NCBI GenBank assembly: GCA_011947345.1
Contig: JAAVTG010000139.1
Span: 44,732 to 108,731, forward strand
Length of the DNA stretch: 64,000 bases
Direction: 5' to 3'
Origin: Phytophthora quininea
Lineage: Eukaryota; Oomycota; Peronosporomycetes; Peronosporales; Peronosporaceae
This document shows, one piece after another, positions 11,069-20,704 of this stretch. Below the pieces are notes generated by a model. It ran no database searches, was not told the DNA's origin, and worked only from the letters and a program-made list of their open reading frames with translations. How positions within the stretch are numbered: position 1 is the stretch's first letter; each line of letters begins with the position of its first letter. Both the position numbers and the translations under genes were made by a program.

Positions 11069-11324
11069 ATGGACGTTAGTCTAGGGAGGAAAGTGTGACG
11101 AGAAATGGACTTGTTGCTGGATGCAGACGCAGGTGTTGTTGCTGGAACTGGATGCGACAAAAGGTGACCTGGGGGAACTGCAGCAGATACCGGCAGAGGA
11201 CGCTGCCAGATGAGTGCCAAGTGGAGACTTGACCGTCGAAACTGAAGTTGCACGTCTATGCCCAAGCGTGCTCTCGTCCGCCCGTTATGAGGACGGTGTC
11301 AGCACTTCCCAAATCTCCACAACG

Positions 11325-12321
11325 ATGGACAAGAAGGACCTGCAGAACTTGGTCTGCGGCGGCAGTGCGTGTCCTGTGAATAATGCCCTCGATTTAATAC
11401 CCGCTGCTAACGTTTCATGTTGGTTTGCTGTGTAGTCGCTGGTTGTGCTTCGCGTACGACAGTGGCCCCACTTGAGCGGCTAAAGATCCTGTTGCAGGTG
11501 CAGGACTACATCAAGAAGGGCGGGGCAGAGGCTTCTGCTTCTCCTGCCAAGTACCGCACCATCGGTCAATCGTTGCGGCAGATTCACGCGGAGGAAGGCT
11601 TGAAGGGGTATTTCAAAGGCAACGGCGCCAACTGCGTCCGTGTCTTCCCTACGTGGCCATCCAATTCGCTGCGTTCGAGAAGCTCAAGCCGCTGCTGATT
11701 TCCGATGGTGCAGAGTCGCTGAGCTCACTGCAAAAGCTTCTCGGTGGTGCAATTGCTGGCGTAGTCTCAGTCTGCTGCACATATCCTTTGGATGCCGCTC
11801 GTGCAAGGCTGACCGTGCAAGGAGGGCTGGCCAACACCGCTCACACCGGCATTTTGAATGTGCTGACGACGGTGGTCAAGACGGAAGGTGTGCGCGGCGT
11901 CTACAGAGGGATGCTACCTACGATTTGGGGCATTGCTCCTTACGTGGGGCTGAATTTCACGGTGTTTGAGACCCTGCGGGCGACGGTGCCGCGGAATGAC
12001 CATGGCGACCCCAACGCAATGTATTTGCTAGCTTGCGGAGCTGTTGCTGGTGCGTGTGGTCAGACTGCGGCATACCCGATGGACATTCTTCGCCGGCGCT
12101 TCCAACTGAGTGCCATGCGAGGAAACGCGACGGAATACACAAGCACACTGGGCGGACTGCGTACAATCGTGCGTGAAGAAGGCGTCCGTGGCTTGTACAA
12201 GGGACTTATCCCGAACTTCATCAAGGTGGTGCCGTCGATAGCCATCATGTTCACTACGAATGAGCTGCTCAAGCGAGGCATCAAGAAGTTTGACGTGGGA
12301 ATGACATCTCCAATAGAATAG
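11325..12321 (+). CDS. Mitochondrial carrier family protein (SLC25)
   Basis: Inner-membrane solute carrier with the three-fold repeat: AGCASRTTVAPLERLKILLQ, then CTYPLDAARARLTVQ, then TAAYPMDILRRRFQL. Each carries the PX(D/E)XX(R/K) signature (the first is degenerate, APLERLK), and RGVYRGMLPTI and RGLYKGLIPNF are the matching matrix-helix motifs. The pattern recalls the adenine-nucleotide/CoA/phosphate carriers (SLC25A16/24/42 group) but lacks EF-hands; substrate not assigned. Exon 1 is 11325-11364; a 71-nt intron (GTGCGT...TGTAG) restores CGGIAGCAS. Exon 2 is 11436-12321, with one base missing near 11650 (VFP then VAIQFAAFEK). With it, 308 residues, normal for the family. Lies 33 bp from the convergent THOC6-like gene. 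Confidence 0.9.
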
Positions 12322-12354
12322 AGACGACATAATGGACGTTTAGAATTGTTCGGT

Positions 12355-13760
12355 CTACTGCAGAGCGCGAGAACTCGACTCGTTGTCGACAACCAGCGAA
12401 AAGCTGACGACGCCAGGCATCGTGTAGATGTCAATAGCAGGAGCTGCACCGCCCACGGCAATCACATCCGTAGCGCTGTCTACCACGCAAAAATGACACG
12501 ACGGCAGCGTCGAACGGGCCGCAGCCAGTAGCTGCCCCGAGCTACGATTCCACTTTTTGAGACTCGCATCGTTGCCCACACTGAGCAGCTCCATGTGATG
12601 GAAGACGACGTCGTGGACATCACACGTCGTCTCGGTATAATGCACAGGAACTCGTGATGGCAAGTGCCACATGCCCAAGAACCCGCCGGGCGTTTGATCT
12701 TGGCGTTGACCTTGAGACGGTCGCTTCTTACCACCGCCACACGCGAGCCACATCTCCGACTCATCGTGCGCTACAGCACCGACCCATAGCGACGGCGACG
12801 GAGTTGAAGGCGAAGCTGCTGCGGGCTGTGGACGTAGGAATTCCACCGTCTTGGCTTGACGTACATCCCAAATACCGAGTGTACCATCCTCTGAACCAGT
12901 GACGAGCTCTTGCGAATGCTGCAGGTGGCGTACGGCATGCAGATAGTCGTCGTGGCCGGTAAATTGCCGTGTGAACTGCTGCGTCGTGAGATCCCATTCG
13001 TGAGCGATGCTGTCACCGCCAGCTAAGAACAAGTGACCAGATCCCTTGCCGACAGCAATATCGTTGACCTCGCTAGCCGGTAGCAACGCCCCACGGAAGC
13101 CCAGCGTGCGCCGCTTCAAATGTGCAACGTACACAGGCGTCAACTTGCTCGAATTCGTTGGATCTTTTGCAGCAGCTAAAACCTCCTTCCACTTCCACAC
13201 GCGGAAGTCCTGATCGCCTCCACTGTCATCAGCAATAAGAAAGTATCTTGTTAGACGTTGCAGTAGCAACATCACTGCGTATGCAGCGAAAGTACCTGAT
13301 CAAGAGTGGATTCTGGTCGTCTCCAGCAAACCGCAGCGAATAAATCTGCGTTGGATGCGCCTGGAACGAAAGATTTGGGCCTGGAAACGACGTCGCTCTG
13401 TAGAATATCAAACACAATACATGAGCATTGATCTTACTAGGCATTCCAAGCCTCCCACTTACTCTCCATTGCCGACTTGGTCCCAATATTCGGGTCTCTG
13501 CGACGTGTGAGAAAACATGTGACATGTGTAAATCACCACAACGCGTTATATAACCGTTAACTCAACGCGCTAAATACCATGACGTCGCCGAGTAAGTAGA
13601 CGTGCAGCAGCCCCACGCTCGTTGCGGCGACGAGCACCGTCTGGCCCTCGGACGCTTGCTGCGGAGCAAACACGGCCTGGTACACGATCGTCTCGCTGGC
13701 CTGCATTTTGGCCCGCAGCGCTGCGCGGTACGCATCTTCGTCATACGTCGCCGGGTCCAT
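12355..13760 (-). CDS. THOC6: THO complex subunit 6-like WD40 protein
   Basis: THOC6 is a WD40 subunit of THO/TREX, which couples transcription to mRNA export in the nucleus. Matches to the family by order and wording: FQAHPTQIYSLRF, DQDFRVWKWKEV, LFLAGGDSIAHEWDL, FTGHDDYLHAVRHL, VTGSEDGTLGIWDVR, the ACGGG and MWHLPSR blocks, and FHHMELLSVGNDASLKKW near the C-terminus. Four exons, read on the minus strand: 13760-13578, 13497-13463, 13397-13296, 13222-12355, with GT-AG introns of 80, 65 and 73 nt. The 35-nt exon is supported because it alone keeps frame and has a strong GTAAGT donor. Total 395 residues with no frameshift. Divergent from the EF-hand gene, 108 bp between start codons. Confidence 0.85.
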
Positions 13761-13868
13761 CGCTTGTCCTCGTTATATGACGCGCTTTGTAATCTGTTAA
13801 ATCAACTATAGGAAACGGGCATTTTGGGGCATGGAAGTTTTTCTGGCATAAATAGTTGAGCTGCCGAG
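13761..13868. promoter_or_regulatory. Short divergent intergenic region
   Basis: The start codons of the THOC6-like gene (-) and the EF-hand gene (+) are 108 bp apart, so both promoters must lie here or in the 5' UTRs. AT-rich around 13795-13812. No clear initiator match. Confidence 0.35.
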
Positions 13869-14470
13869 ATGCAAGCGAGTGGAGCTTCGCCGCCTGGAAG
13901 TGCGCGTAGGAAGAGCACAGTCGCCCTGAATCGAGTGGTCAAAGCTGATGCATCTGACAACTTTGAAGTGCCGCAAAATGTAAGTGTTATGATGGTCAAT
14001 ATTGCTTGCTGGGGGTGTATTGAAGAATTGTTTGCTGCTTGCTGTAGGAATTCGGAGGCGTGTTGGTGACACCAGAGCAGATCCACACGGCGTTCCAGTT
14101 CCTGGATGTGGAGAAGAAAGGCCGCGTGACTTTGGACAACTTGCGGTCTCGCCTCGGCATCTTCTACGATTCGATGAGTCTCAAGGACATTCGACTGCTG
14201 CTGAGTGAGGAGACCGAGCTTACCGAGGAGTATCTGCAGGCGCTGCTGCTGCCAAATGAAGTCAAGAACTTTGACCCCGTTGCAGAGGCCTTCAAAGCCT
14301 ACGATCCAGAGGAGACGGGCTTCATCTCGCGAGAAATGCTGCGCTACGTGTTCGAGCGACTGGGCTACGGCGCGCTCACTGAAGACGATCTTAACGTACT
14401 GATCTCGTGTGCTGACGCCGACCACGACGGCCGCATCAACCTCGCCGACTTCCGAGCCATGCTAGAGTAA
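13869..14470 (+). CDS. EF-hand calcium-binding protein (calmodulin/centrin-like)
   Basis: Two exons, 13869-13979 and 14048-14470, joined by a 68-nt GT-AG intron (GTAAGTG...CTGTAG), give 177 residues with no frameshift. EF-hand units: TAFQFLDVEKKGRVTLDNL (degenerate loop), a second degenerate unit around SLKDIRLLLSEETELTEEY, AFKAYDPEETGFISREML (position 12 not acidic), and the best loop, DADHDGRINLAD, near the C-terminus. Calcium binding is therefore likely only at the last loop. A basic, serine-rich N-terminus (SARRKSTVALNR) precedes the EF-hands. Flagellar or cytoskeletal calcium roles are common for this group in oomycetes, but no specific role can be assigned. Confidence 0.85.
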
Positions 14471-14633
14471 AATACGCTTCATTCTCTCTTTCCTACTGTC
14501 TTCTTCACAGCGTCGCCAAACTATTGGAGCCGCTCTGCAGCTCTCAAAGTCCTTCTAATATTGCAGGCACTGTCATTCATCTGACTAGTAACTCCTTCAT
14601 CGTCAGTACCGAGTGCTAGAACTTCTTGGCCTT

Positions 14634-14971
14634 CTATTTCTTCTTGCCCTTGTCCTTTTGCCCTTGCCGTTGGCATTAGCGTTGGCGTCGCCACCTTCCG
14701 CCTTCATGGCCGCCTTACGGGCGATTTTCTCCTGGAGGGCCTTGGCGTCAGCCTCCCTCTTGGCCAGAGGGTTGCCGGCGCTGGCAGACTTGGTGTGCTT
14801 AGCCTGACGAGCCTGAGCGCGCTGTGTCATAAGTACCGACAATATATGCGCAAGATTTCGTGAGTTTTCAGCCGATTCCGACGAGAAAGAGGTCGATAGT
14901 AAAGACGAGATGATGGAGAAGACGAAGATACGTACGGCACGGTCCGTGTCTCGCTGGTTGCCGCGTGTCAT
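14634..14971 (-). CDS. SERF/4F5-like small basic protein
   Basis: The start MTRGNQRDTDRA and the following RAQARQAKHTKSA match the 4F5/SERF family, small Lys/Arg-rich RNA- and aggregation-associated proteins that all begin MTRGNQR. Exon 1 is 14971-14936; a 114-nt GT-AG intron (GTACGT...ACACAG) leads to exon 2, from 14821. The 3' end needs one extra base near 14660: the other frame then reads KGQKDKGKKK and stops at 14634, giving 74 residues and the usual family tail, whereas the uncorrected frame runs on to 14603. The gene is too short to stand out by length alone. Confidence 0.75.
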
Positions 14972-15003
14972 CGCTCCTGAATCGCTTCTTGCCGCCGTCC
15001 GAG

Positions 15004-15019
15004 GAATTCCTGAAATGAG
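15004..15019 (-). promoter_or_regulatory. Oomycete Inr-like start site for the SERF-like gene
   Basis: Minus-strand GCTCATTTCAGGAATT fits the first half of the oomycete initiator GCTCATTYYNCAWTTT exactly, then diverges. It sits 33 bp upstream of the ATG at 14971, a normal distance for these short 5' UTRs. Confidence 0.45.
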
Positions 15020-15173
15020 CCAACCGACGCATCAGTGGCCAGTGGTGTGGCACAGAACACCAATCAACATGTCGCATAGGTTGATACTCTATAAAGTTCG
15101 CGATAATACGTGATAAACTGCTGTGTCGACGCTTGTCAGAAGAAACGTTCAAACGTGCAGCTCCGTCGCAGTG

Positions 15174-16459
15174 ATGCTCTCTTTAGCTTCCAGCATTAGA
15201 CGCCGACCGAGGCCGAACAAGGGAGACGCCTGGAGGAGGATCATCCACGAGACGCTGGAGGCCAAGCAGCTGCAGAGCGAGAGCGACACGTCGTTCATGT
15301 CGCCCCAACACTCGGAAATTACGGAGCCCGTCGAGAACGACACGGTTTTCACCGAGAATGAGGAGATTGCAAGCCCCATGAGCAGCATTTTAACGCCATT
15401 TCGACGCTTGGAGTTTGGCGAGTCGGAGGAGGACGAGGAGAGTGACTACAAACTGTCAGAAGACGAAGAAGAGCAGGCCGAAGAGGACGAGGGAGATGGC
15501 AGCAGCGACAGTGAGGGAGAAGGGGAACCTGATGACGACAGTAGATACTGGGGCAGCAGTGAAGATAAATTGCAGTGGGAGAAGCGCTACAAGAGGAAGG
15601 ATGCAGCCTTTAGGCGGAGGTTCGGCTGCGGGATTGACACGGCGTTGTTGCCAGAGACGAAGTGGAAGTTCAAGACGGAGGCTCCGCCGAAGAAGACCAG
15701 TCCGTACAAGGTAGTGCTAGCTGTCCTTCTGGTAGCGTTTCTGGTGCAATTAGCGTTTGTGTATTCGGCGTCATCTTGGGCGTTTTCCATGGTGGCGTGG
15801 CGACCGACGGCTATCGATGACGCTGTGGATGCGACTGATGAGGTTAATGCTGAGCCAGAAGTGTTGGATACGCAGCAGATACAAACTTTGCAAGAACCGG
15901 TGCCCGAACATGTGAAAACGGGGCTGCAACTGTGCTCCACGCTTGTGAGGAAGGTCGTTAAATCTCAACGCGACGCTACGGCAACACAACATGCGCTGCG
16001 CGCCTGCGATATCGCCGTGAAGTTTGCACCGCAGAGATCACGTGAAGCCATCGAGGCGCGAGTCCTTCGTGGTGACTTGCGCAGTTTACTCTCCAGCTTC
16101 GATGGTGCTGATGAGGACTACCAAGCTGCGTGGCTGCTAGTGGAGGACATCACAGGCAGCAATGTTGGCGTGAAGCTGTCGCCAACGTTGCAGCAAGACT
16201 TGGACCTGAAAGCTGTTGCAAACCGATGGACACAGCTGTACAAGACCAAGAGTTTCAAGGAACTGCGTGAAGAAGCCAAGGCGCGTGCAGTCGTGTCGGA
16301 TGAGTCTACGATATCAGAAGCTGCAATCAGCGAGCTGGCAAGCGACTGGTTGCAGGCTTTCAAAAGAGCAAGCCAGTCTTGGACGTGCTCACGAACCAGC
16401 GCAGCTGGACGCTGCGTCGCCTCACATACGAAGCTGTGGACGACGATGACAACCTGTAA
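15174..16459 (+). CDS. Acidic single-pass membrane protein, unknown function
   Basis: No family recognised. From the ATG at 15174 (MLSLASSIRRRPRPNKGD): a 175-residue hydrophilic N-terminus with a dense Asp/Glu/Ser tract (EEDEESDYKLSEDEEEQAEE region, about 15420-15550), a basic patch (KRYKRKDAAFRRRFGCG), one strong membrane helix (VVLAVLLVAFLVQLAFVY, near 15715), then about 230 residues with alpha-helical TPR-like character (ACDIAVKFAPQRSREAIEA, LRGDLRSLLSSFDGADEDY). This suggests an ER or Golgi type II layout. The frame slips once in the AAAA run near 16362; the other frame gives KPVLDVLTNQRSWTLRRLTY and stops at 16459 after an acidic end, for 428 residues. The GTG-led extension from 15123 lacks an ATG and is not used. 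Confidence 0.7.
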
Positions 16460-16511
16460 ATCGACAGTATAATCAAATGAATCGAACGAGTCGCTTCGTA
16501 TTGTAACTGAT

Positions 16512-17414
16512 CTATTCGTCCTCCTCCGCGTCTTCTTCATCGTCGTCGCTTTCTCCGTCCGCTTCCTCTTCACTGCTTTCCTCCTCCTTGTGCTCCTTCT
16601 CATTTTGATCTTCATCAACTTGAAGCGTTTTTGCCTTCTCCTTGAGCTCTTTTACTTTCTCTGGTTGCTTCTGATGGTGCTCCAAGTACTCGACCAAGTC
16701 GACAACAAACTCGCTCGTTTCGGGACTCAGTTCGATCGCCTTCTCCAAACATTTCGCCACTTTCTTGTCAAACATATCACTACCTTTACCCGCGCTCCTC
16801 GCGCGACGCATATTCGCCAAATTATAATGCAAATTCGCTTTCTTTGGGAACCTCTTCGTAGCGTCTTCAAAAACTGCCACAACAGCGTCCAGATCTCCTT
16901 GATTTGCGTAAGTTTCAGCGAGTGCTGCGAGAGTCACCCCATACGCCTGCATCAGCTCCTCTGCGTCTTCATCTTTCTCAATTTCTTTGGCACTGATTTC
17001 TAGTGCTTTCTCGTACATTATCACCGCCTCCTTCTGCTGGCCCATGGCTGCGTGACTGAGCCCCAGTCGGAACCAAATTGAAGCATCTAGTTGACCGTCC
17101 GACAGCTCCGAGGCCTGTTTGTACCACTTCAAACCGTGCTCGAATTGTGAGTTGGCACAGTAAACGTCTGCCAAGTGCGTGATAGCCCCCAAGTGCGTCG
17201 GATCACATTGCACCGCTCGGTTGAATGCTGTCAAGGCTCCGTCGTAGCTTTCCAGCTGCTGAAAGGCCAAACCGGCCGACATGGCGTCATTAAAACCCAG
17301 CGAATCGATCTCCACGTCCGTCTCAGTAGCGTCTTCTTGCTTCTCCTGCTTCAGCTTCTTGTTACTGGTGCTAGACGCAGCCCCCGAGCGCTTCTTGTTC
17401 TTGTTCTTGCCCAT
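16512..17414 (-). CDS. TPR-repeat protein with acidic tail
   Basis: Intact frame of 300 residues. Basic N-terminus (MGKNKNKKRSG) that could serve as a nuclear localisation signal, then about five tetratricopeptide units: AFQQLESYDGALTAFNRAVQ, LADVYCANSQFEHGLKWYKQ, FRLGLSHAAMGQQKEAVIMY, ALAETYANQGDLDAVVAVFE and LHYNLANMRRARSAGKG. The last 45 residues are almost all Glu, Asp, Ser and Lys. TPRs mediate protein contacts; the basic head and acidic tail recall nucleolar or histone-chaperone partners, but that is inference. Convergent with the membrane-protein gene, 52 bp from its stop. Confidence 0.85.
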   Translation of the reverse strand: MGKNKNKKRSGAASSTSNKKLKQEKQEDATETDVEIDSLGFNDAMSAGLAFQQLESYDGALTAFNRAVQCDPTHLGAITHLADVYCANSQFEHGLKWYKQASELSDGQLDASIWFRLGLSHAAMGQQKEAVIMYEKALEISAKEIEKDEDAEELMQAYGVTLAALAETYANQGDLDAVVAVFEDATKRFPKKANLHYNLANMRRARSAGKGSDMFDKKVAKCLEKAIELSPETSEFVVDLVEYLEHHQKQPEKVKELKEKAKTLQVDEDQNEKEHKEEESSEEEADGESDDDEEDAEEDE

Positions 17415-18152
17415 GATCGATTGGCTACCGAAAATTTATCAATAAAGGCATTGTTTATTTATTCAATTTTTTAAAAATTCTAAGCGATGAACTGGTCCAT
17501 CGAAACCAGCTCATTTCGCTCGTCCGTCCTTCAAAATGGTGCTTACCAGCTAGATCAATCGATATCGCTCGGGTATCTCCAACAAAAAATCGCCGCCGAG
17601 TTGTGTGCCCCGTGGCCGAGCGTTGTGGTCTTTCCTCTTTGCGGTTGATCCTACGCAGAGAGCACAAGTAGAGCAATGTGGTCGTCGCAGTAGTTGGTCG
17701 GCAATATCAGCTACAGAACTAATTCCATTCGTCGAAGAAGACGCAGAGGTCGACAACGAAAGAGTGGCCGAGCTTCGGTGGATGTATGGCAAGAGGAGGC
17801 TGCGAGTTGCTGGGCGGATTCGGATTTGGATTCTTCTCACACGCACAAGAGTTGGTGGCTCGCCTTGCCAGGTTTCGACTCACCGTCACCGTCCCAACTG
17901 GACTAGTCTTATCCTGTGGAGACTCGCTGTTTCCTCTTCAATCCGCTCCGCCGAGTGCCTTCGGCGTGCTCATGAGGCATGAGTCCCCTTGATCTACAAC
18001 CTCATCGGTCGGTCGTGGCTGTCATGAAATTGGCAGCGATTGACGCGGTCTTCTTGTTGCAATCCACCGCTGCACCCACGCGCTGCTCTAATCGCGCCTG
18101 TCGACACCCCAGAGGACAGCGCAAGTCCGGCCTCATCAACTGAGACGTCTTC
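17415..18152. other. Intergenic region, no gene supported
   Basis: Several overlapping frames of 60-125 codons exist on both strands (for example 17605-17982 plus, 17550-17846 minus), but none resembles a family, and they are rich in Arg/Ser as expected from GC-rich out-of-frame reading. Presumably holds divergent promoters of the TPR and first bZIP genes. Confidence 0.4.
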
Positions 18153-18168
18153 GCTCACTTCGGAATTC
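18153..18168 (+). promoter_or_regulatory. Inr-like start site for the first bZIP gene
   Basis: GCTCACTTCGGAATTC differs from GCTCATTYYNCAWTTT at a few positions and lies 17 bp upstream of the ATG at 18185. Suggestive only. Confidence 0.3.
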
Positions 18169-18184
18169 GCCTTCAACAGTCAAC

Positions 18185-19156
18185 ATGAACATCTCGGATC
18201 TGCTCAATCTCTCGAGCGACGAGCAGAGCTCGCCAAACGCTCGGCCTGTGGAGGCCGTCCGGCTAAATGTCGCCGTCTCCATGGATGCAGCTTCGACTCG
18301 CAAAGCCAAGCGACCCAAACTCGGGCCTACCAGACCGCCCGCCAAGTCGAAAAAGCCACGAACCACCACTCGCCTCGCCGTCGTCCCCGACAAGGAACGC
18401 AAGCGCGCGTACCGCATGAGTGCCGAGCAGAAGCGCAGTCGCCACGAGTTCCAGAACTTCGAGTCGCAGGTGTTCAATCTCACGTTGGACGTCAACGACC
18501 TCCGTCAGCAAGTCATGCACCTGATGGAGTGCCGCGACCTGCAGATCACTCGTCTGCTACTAAACCGCCAACGCATCGAAGGCGGCGTGCTGAGCATCGT
18601 CGACGACATTCTCTTTGGAAGGACCGACCAGCTCCGCAACGTGCACTCGACCGAGGAAGGCTGCAACTTCTCGCGTATGTTCATGGAACAGTCCGGCTCG
18701 TCGGCACCACCGCCCGGTGGTGTCTACGAGTTCACGCTGCAGATCGACACGCCCAACTTTAACCACCGGACGTGCGTTATCGCCACCACTCAAGTGCTAT
18801 CGTTCATTGAGGAGGACGAGGAAGGCGATACCGAGGACTCGGCTCAAGTCCGCGTAATCACCGGTGGGGCCGGTGGCTGTCTGGTTGAAGCTGTCGGCGA
18901 GTTCACGGGACGGTTCACGCGACAGATCATCTCGGCCATGTTCCCACACGTCCTGAGCGACGAGATGCTGGTGTCCCAATTGATCGGCTTGAGCATCACC
19001 ACCCCAGCTCGTCTGCTCCTGTATTTCGACGCCAAGAGGCGAATCGTGCGCCAAGTGGCCCAAGCCGACGTCTTTGCAGCACTCGCAGCTCTACAGGAGG
19101 CCCGACCGAGAGAGTTCGCTGCGCTCATGGGAGGAACCTACGAACCGGAAGGATAG
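18185..19156 (+). CDS. bZIP-like transcription factor, paralogue 1
   Basis: 323 residues, single exon. A basic N-terminal half with nuclear-localisation-like clusters (KAKRPKLG, KSKKPR) leads to a bZIP-like segment: ERKRAYRMSAEQKRSRHEF as basic region and NLTLDVNDLRQQVMHLMECR as coiled coil with heptad Leu/Val. The basic region lacks the standard Asn and Arg spacing of animal or plant bZIPs, as is known for many oomycete bZIPs. About 190 further residues form a conserved C-terminal domain shared with the neighbour (FTGRFTRQIISAMFPHVLSD, then PARLLLYFDAKRRIVRQV). That domain is not one I recognise; it has alpha+beta character. Tandem duplicate of the gene at 19634. Inferred nuclear regulator. 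Confidence 0.75.
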   Translation: MNISDLLNLSSDEQSSPNARPVEAVRLNVAVSMDAASTRKAKRPKLGPTRPPAKSKKPRTTTRLAVVPDKERKRAYRMSAEQKRSRHEFQNFESQVFNLTLDVNDLRQQVMHLMECRDLQITRLLLNRQRIEGGVLSIVDDILFGRTDQLRNVHSTEEGCNFSRMFMEQSGSSAPPPGGVYEFTLQIDTPNFNHRTCVIATTQVLSFIEEDEEGDTEDSAQVRVITGGAGGCLVEAVGEFTGRFTRQIISAMFPHVLSDEMLVSQLIGLSITTPARLLLYFDAKRRIVRQVAQADVFAALAALQEARPREFAALMGGTYEPEG

Positions 19157-19603
19157 GAGATTGCTGAAGTGAAGCAGTTGCATGTTGTTGCCTTTCAGAC
19201 TGTTGCATTACGAACCCAAGGCGTTCCAAGTAAAGAATTTGACACTGTCAAACGAAGCTCACATTATTTCAATGGAATATCGACGCTGCATGGTATAAGC
19301 TCCCTCGACTTGAAGTAGACTTTAAAGCCTTGACGACCTCGATCATTACATGTAGTCGAAAGACATCTTCATTGGGCCATCAGCTAGTTATCTATTTGGC
19401 TATCGTCGACGATTCTATTAGGTTAATAAACTGACTTTCGACATTTCGCGAGGCTGCGAGGTTCTAGAAGAGGAAGAGCTGAATTGTCGCGAAGGGGAAA
19501 TTGTCGATGGTGCAGAAGAGTTGGGAATGATATCTCGCCGGGTCGCACATGCCTCGAATTCACTGCTTGGCGTCGACGTCTGCGGAATCTATCTTTTCGT
19601 CTT
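19157..19603. other. Intergenic region between the two bZIP genes
   Basis: AT-richer than the flanking genes; includes the 3' end of the first bZIP gene and the promoter of the second. An in-frame open stretch upstream of 19634 lacks an ATG and is not counted as coding. Confidence 0.4.
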
Positions 19604-19618
19604 TCATTGTTCATTTTT
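19604..19618 (+). promoter_or_regulatory. Inr plus FPR start site of the second bZIP gene
   Basis: TCATTGTTCATTTTT matches the combined oomycete initiator and flanking promoter region (TCATTYYNCAWTTT) with a single mismatch. It is 16 bp upstream of the chosen ATG and argues that the longer upstream frame is untranslated. Confidence 0.6.
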
Positions 19619-19633
19619 CCACCTACGGGCAAG

Positions 19634-20569
19634 ATGAAGATATCCTCTATCCTCTGCTCTCCACAAGAGCAAGAAGAAGATGACCCGCCTTCAGTTACCC
19701 CAGCGCGATCAACTTCCCAACAACCCTTACTAACAAGTCGACAACAAGTAGCCGACCCAAGCCAACATGCCAAACCATCAGCGGCCGATGAGTCCACGTC
19801 GACTTTTATTCCAGACAATGCTCGCAAGCGACCGTATCGCATCAGTGCCGCACAACGACAAGAACGACGCGAGCGTGAAGAATACAGCTCACAGGTGAAC
19901 AATCTCATCCTGGATATCAACGAACTCCGGCGACAAATTCGAAGCTTGATGGAGCGTCGAGATCTTTTCATCCAAGGACTGGTGCTGAGTCGCCAGCGGT
20001 TCGAGAGCGATGTGATTCGCCTCACAAATACATTTTTGATGAGTGTACGAAGCAGGTCCTTGGGTCTGACACCACGCATGGGTGGGTTCTTTTACTCCCA
20101 GACACACCCCAGCCAAGTTGATCCAGCAGCTAGCGGCAGCGTTCACCAGTTCTCCATGCAGCGTGGCAAACCTACCTTCAGAAACCACTCCTTCACCACC
20201 AAGTCCATTCGCGTGCTAGCATTTGTAGAGCGTGGAGATGCACGTAATGAGATCGCGTTCAAGATCAAACAAGTCTGCGGCAACGACGGTGGCTGCGTTG
20301 TGGAAGTTGTCGCGCTTTTCAGCGGATGCATCGCACGTGACACGATCGCAGCTTTGTTCCCTCGCGTACTGGTCGATGAAGTCCTGGTGTCAAGGCTTAT
20401 TGGCAACAAGATCACGTTTCCGTCACGGCTGCTGCTCTACTTTGATTCGCAAAGACGTTTGGTCCAGCAGATTGTACAGGCTGATCTGCTCGCAGCAGTC
20501 AACGCCATGCAAGTGGTGGATCTAAGTGAATTTGCTGCAGTTGCAGGTATCCAGCCTAGACACGAGTAA
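19634..20569 (+). CDS. bZIP-like transcription factor, paralogue 2
   Basis: 311 residues, single exon. The start MKISSILCSPQEQ is chosen because paralogue 1 begins MNISDLLNLSSDEQ and because the Inr lies just upstream. The basic segment NARKRPYRISAAQRQERRER and coiled coil NNLILDINELRRQIRSLMER align with paralogue 1, as does the C-terminal domain (FSGCIARDTIAALFPRVLVD, PSRLLLYFDSQRRLVQQIVQ). The first 80 residues have diverged strongly while the zipper and C-terminal domain are conserved. This pattern suggests that the shared domain is functional. Family and role otherwise as for its neighbour. Confidence 0.78.
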   Translation: MKISSILCSPQEQEEDDPPSVTPARSTSQQPLLTSRQQVADPSQHAKPSAADESTSTFIPDNARKRPYRISAAQRQERREREEYSSQVNNLILDINELRRQIRSLMERRDLFIQGLVLSRQRFESDVIRLTNTFLMSVRSRSLGLTPRMGGFFYSQTHPSQVDPAASGSVHQFSMQRGKPTFRNHSFTTKSIRVLAFVERGDARNEIAFKIKQVCGNDGGCVVEVVALFSGCIARDTIAALFPRVLVDEVLVSRLIGNKITFPSRLLLYFDSQRRLVQQIVQADLLAAVNAMQVVDLSEFAAVAGIQPRHE

Positions 20570-20704
20570 GACACGCCTTGAGCCGCAGGTAGCAGTCGCC
20601 ATTTTAGTAGCTTAAAGTCAACGAGAAAATATCAAAGCACTTCCACTTACATTGTTGTTTTCCAAATGTCCCTTCTTTTCCAGCATATCGGTCGCGTTGG
20701 ACAC

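Noticed and set aside
17605..17982. 125-codon frame between the TPR and bZIP genes
   Set aside because: Composition and overlapping frames on the other strand suggest chance in GC-rich DNA; no domain.
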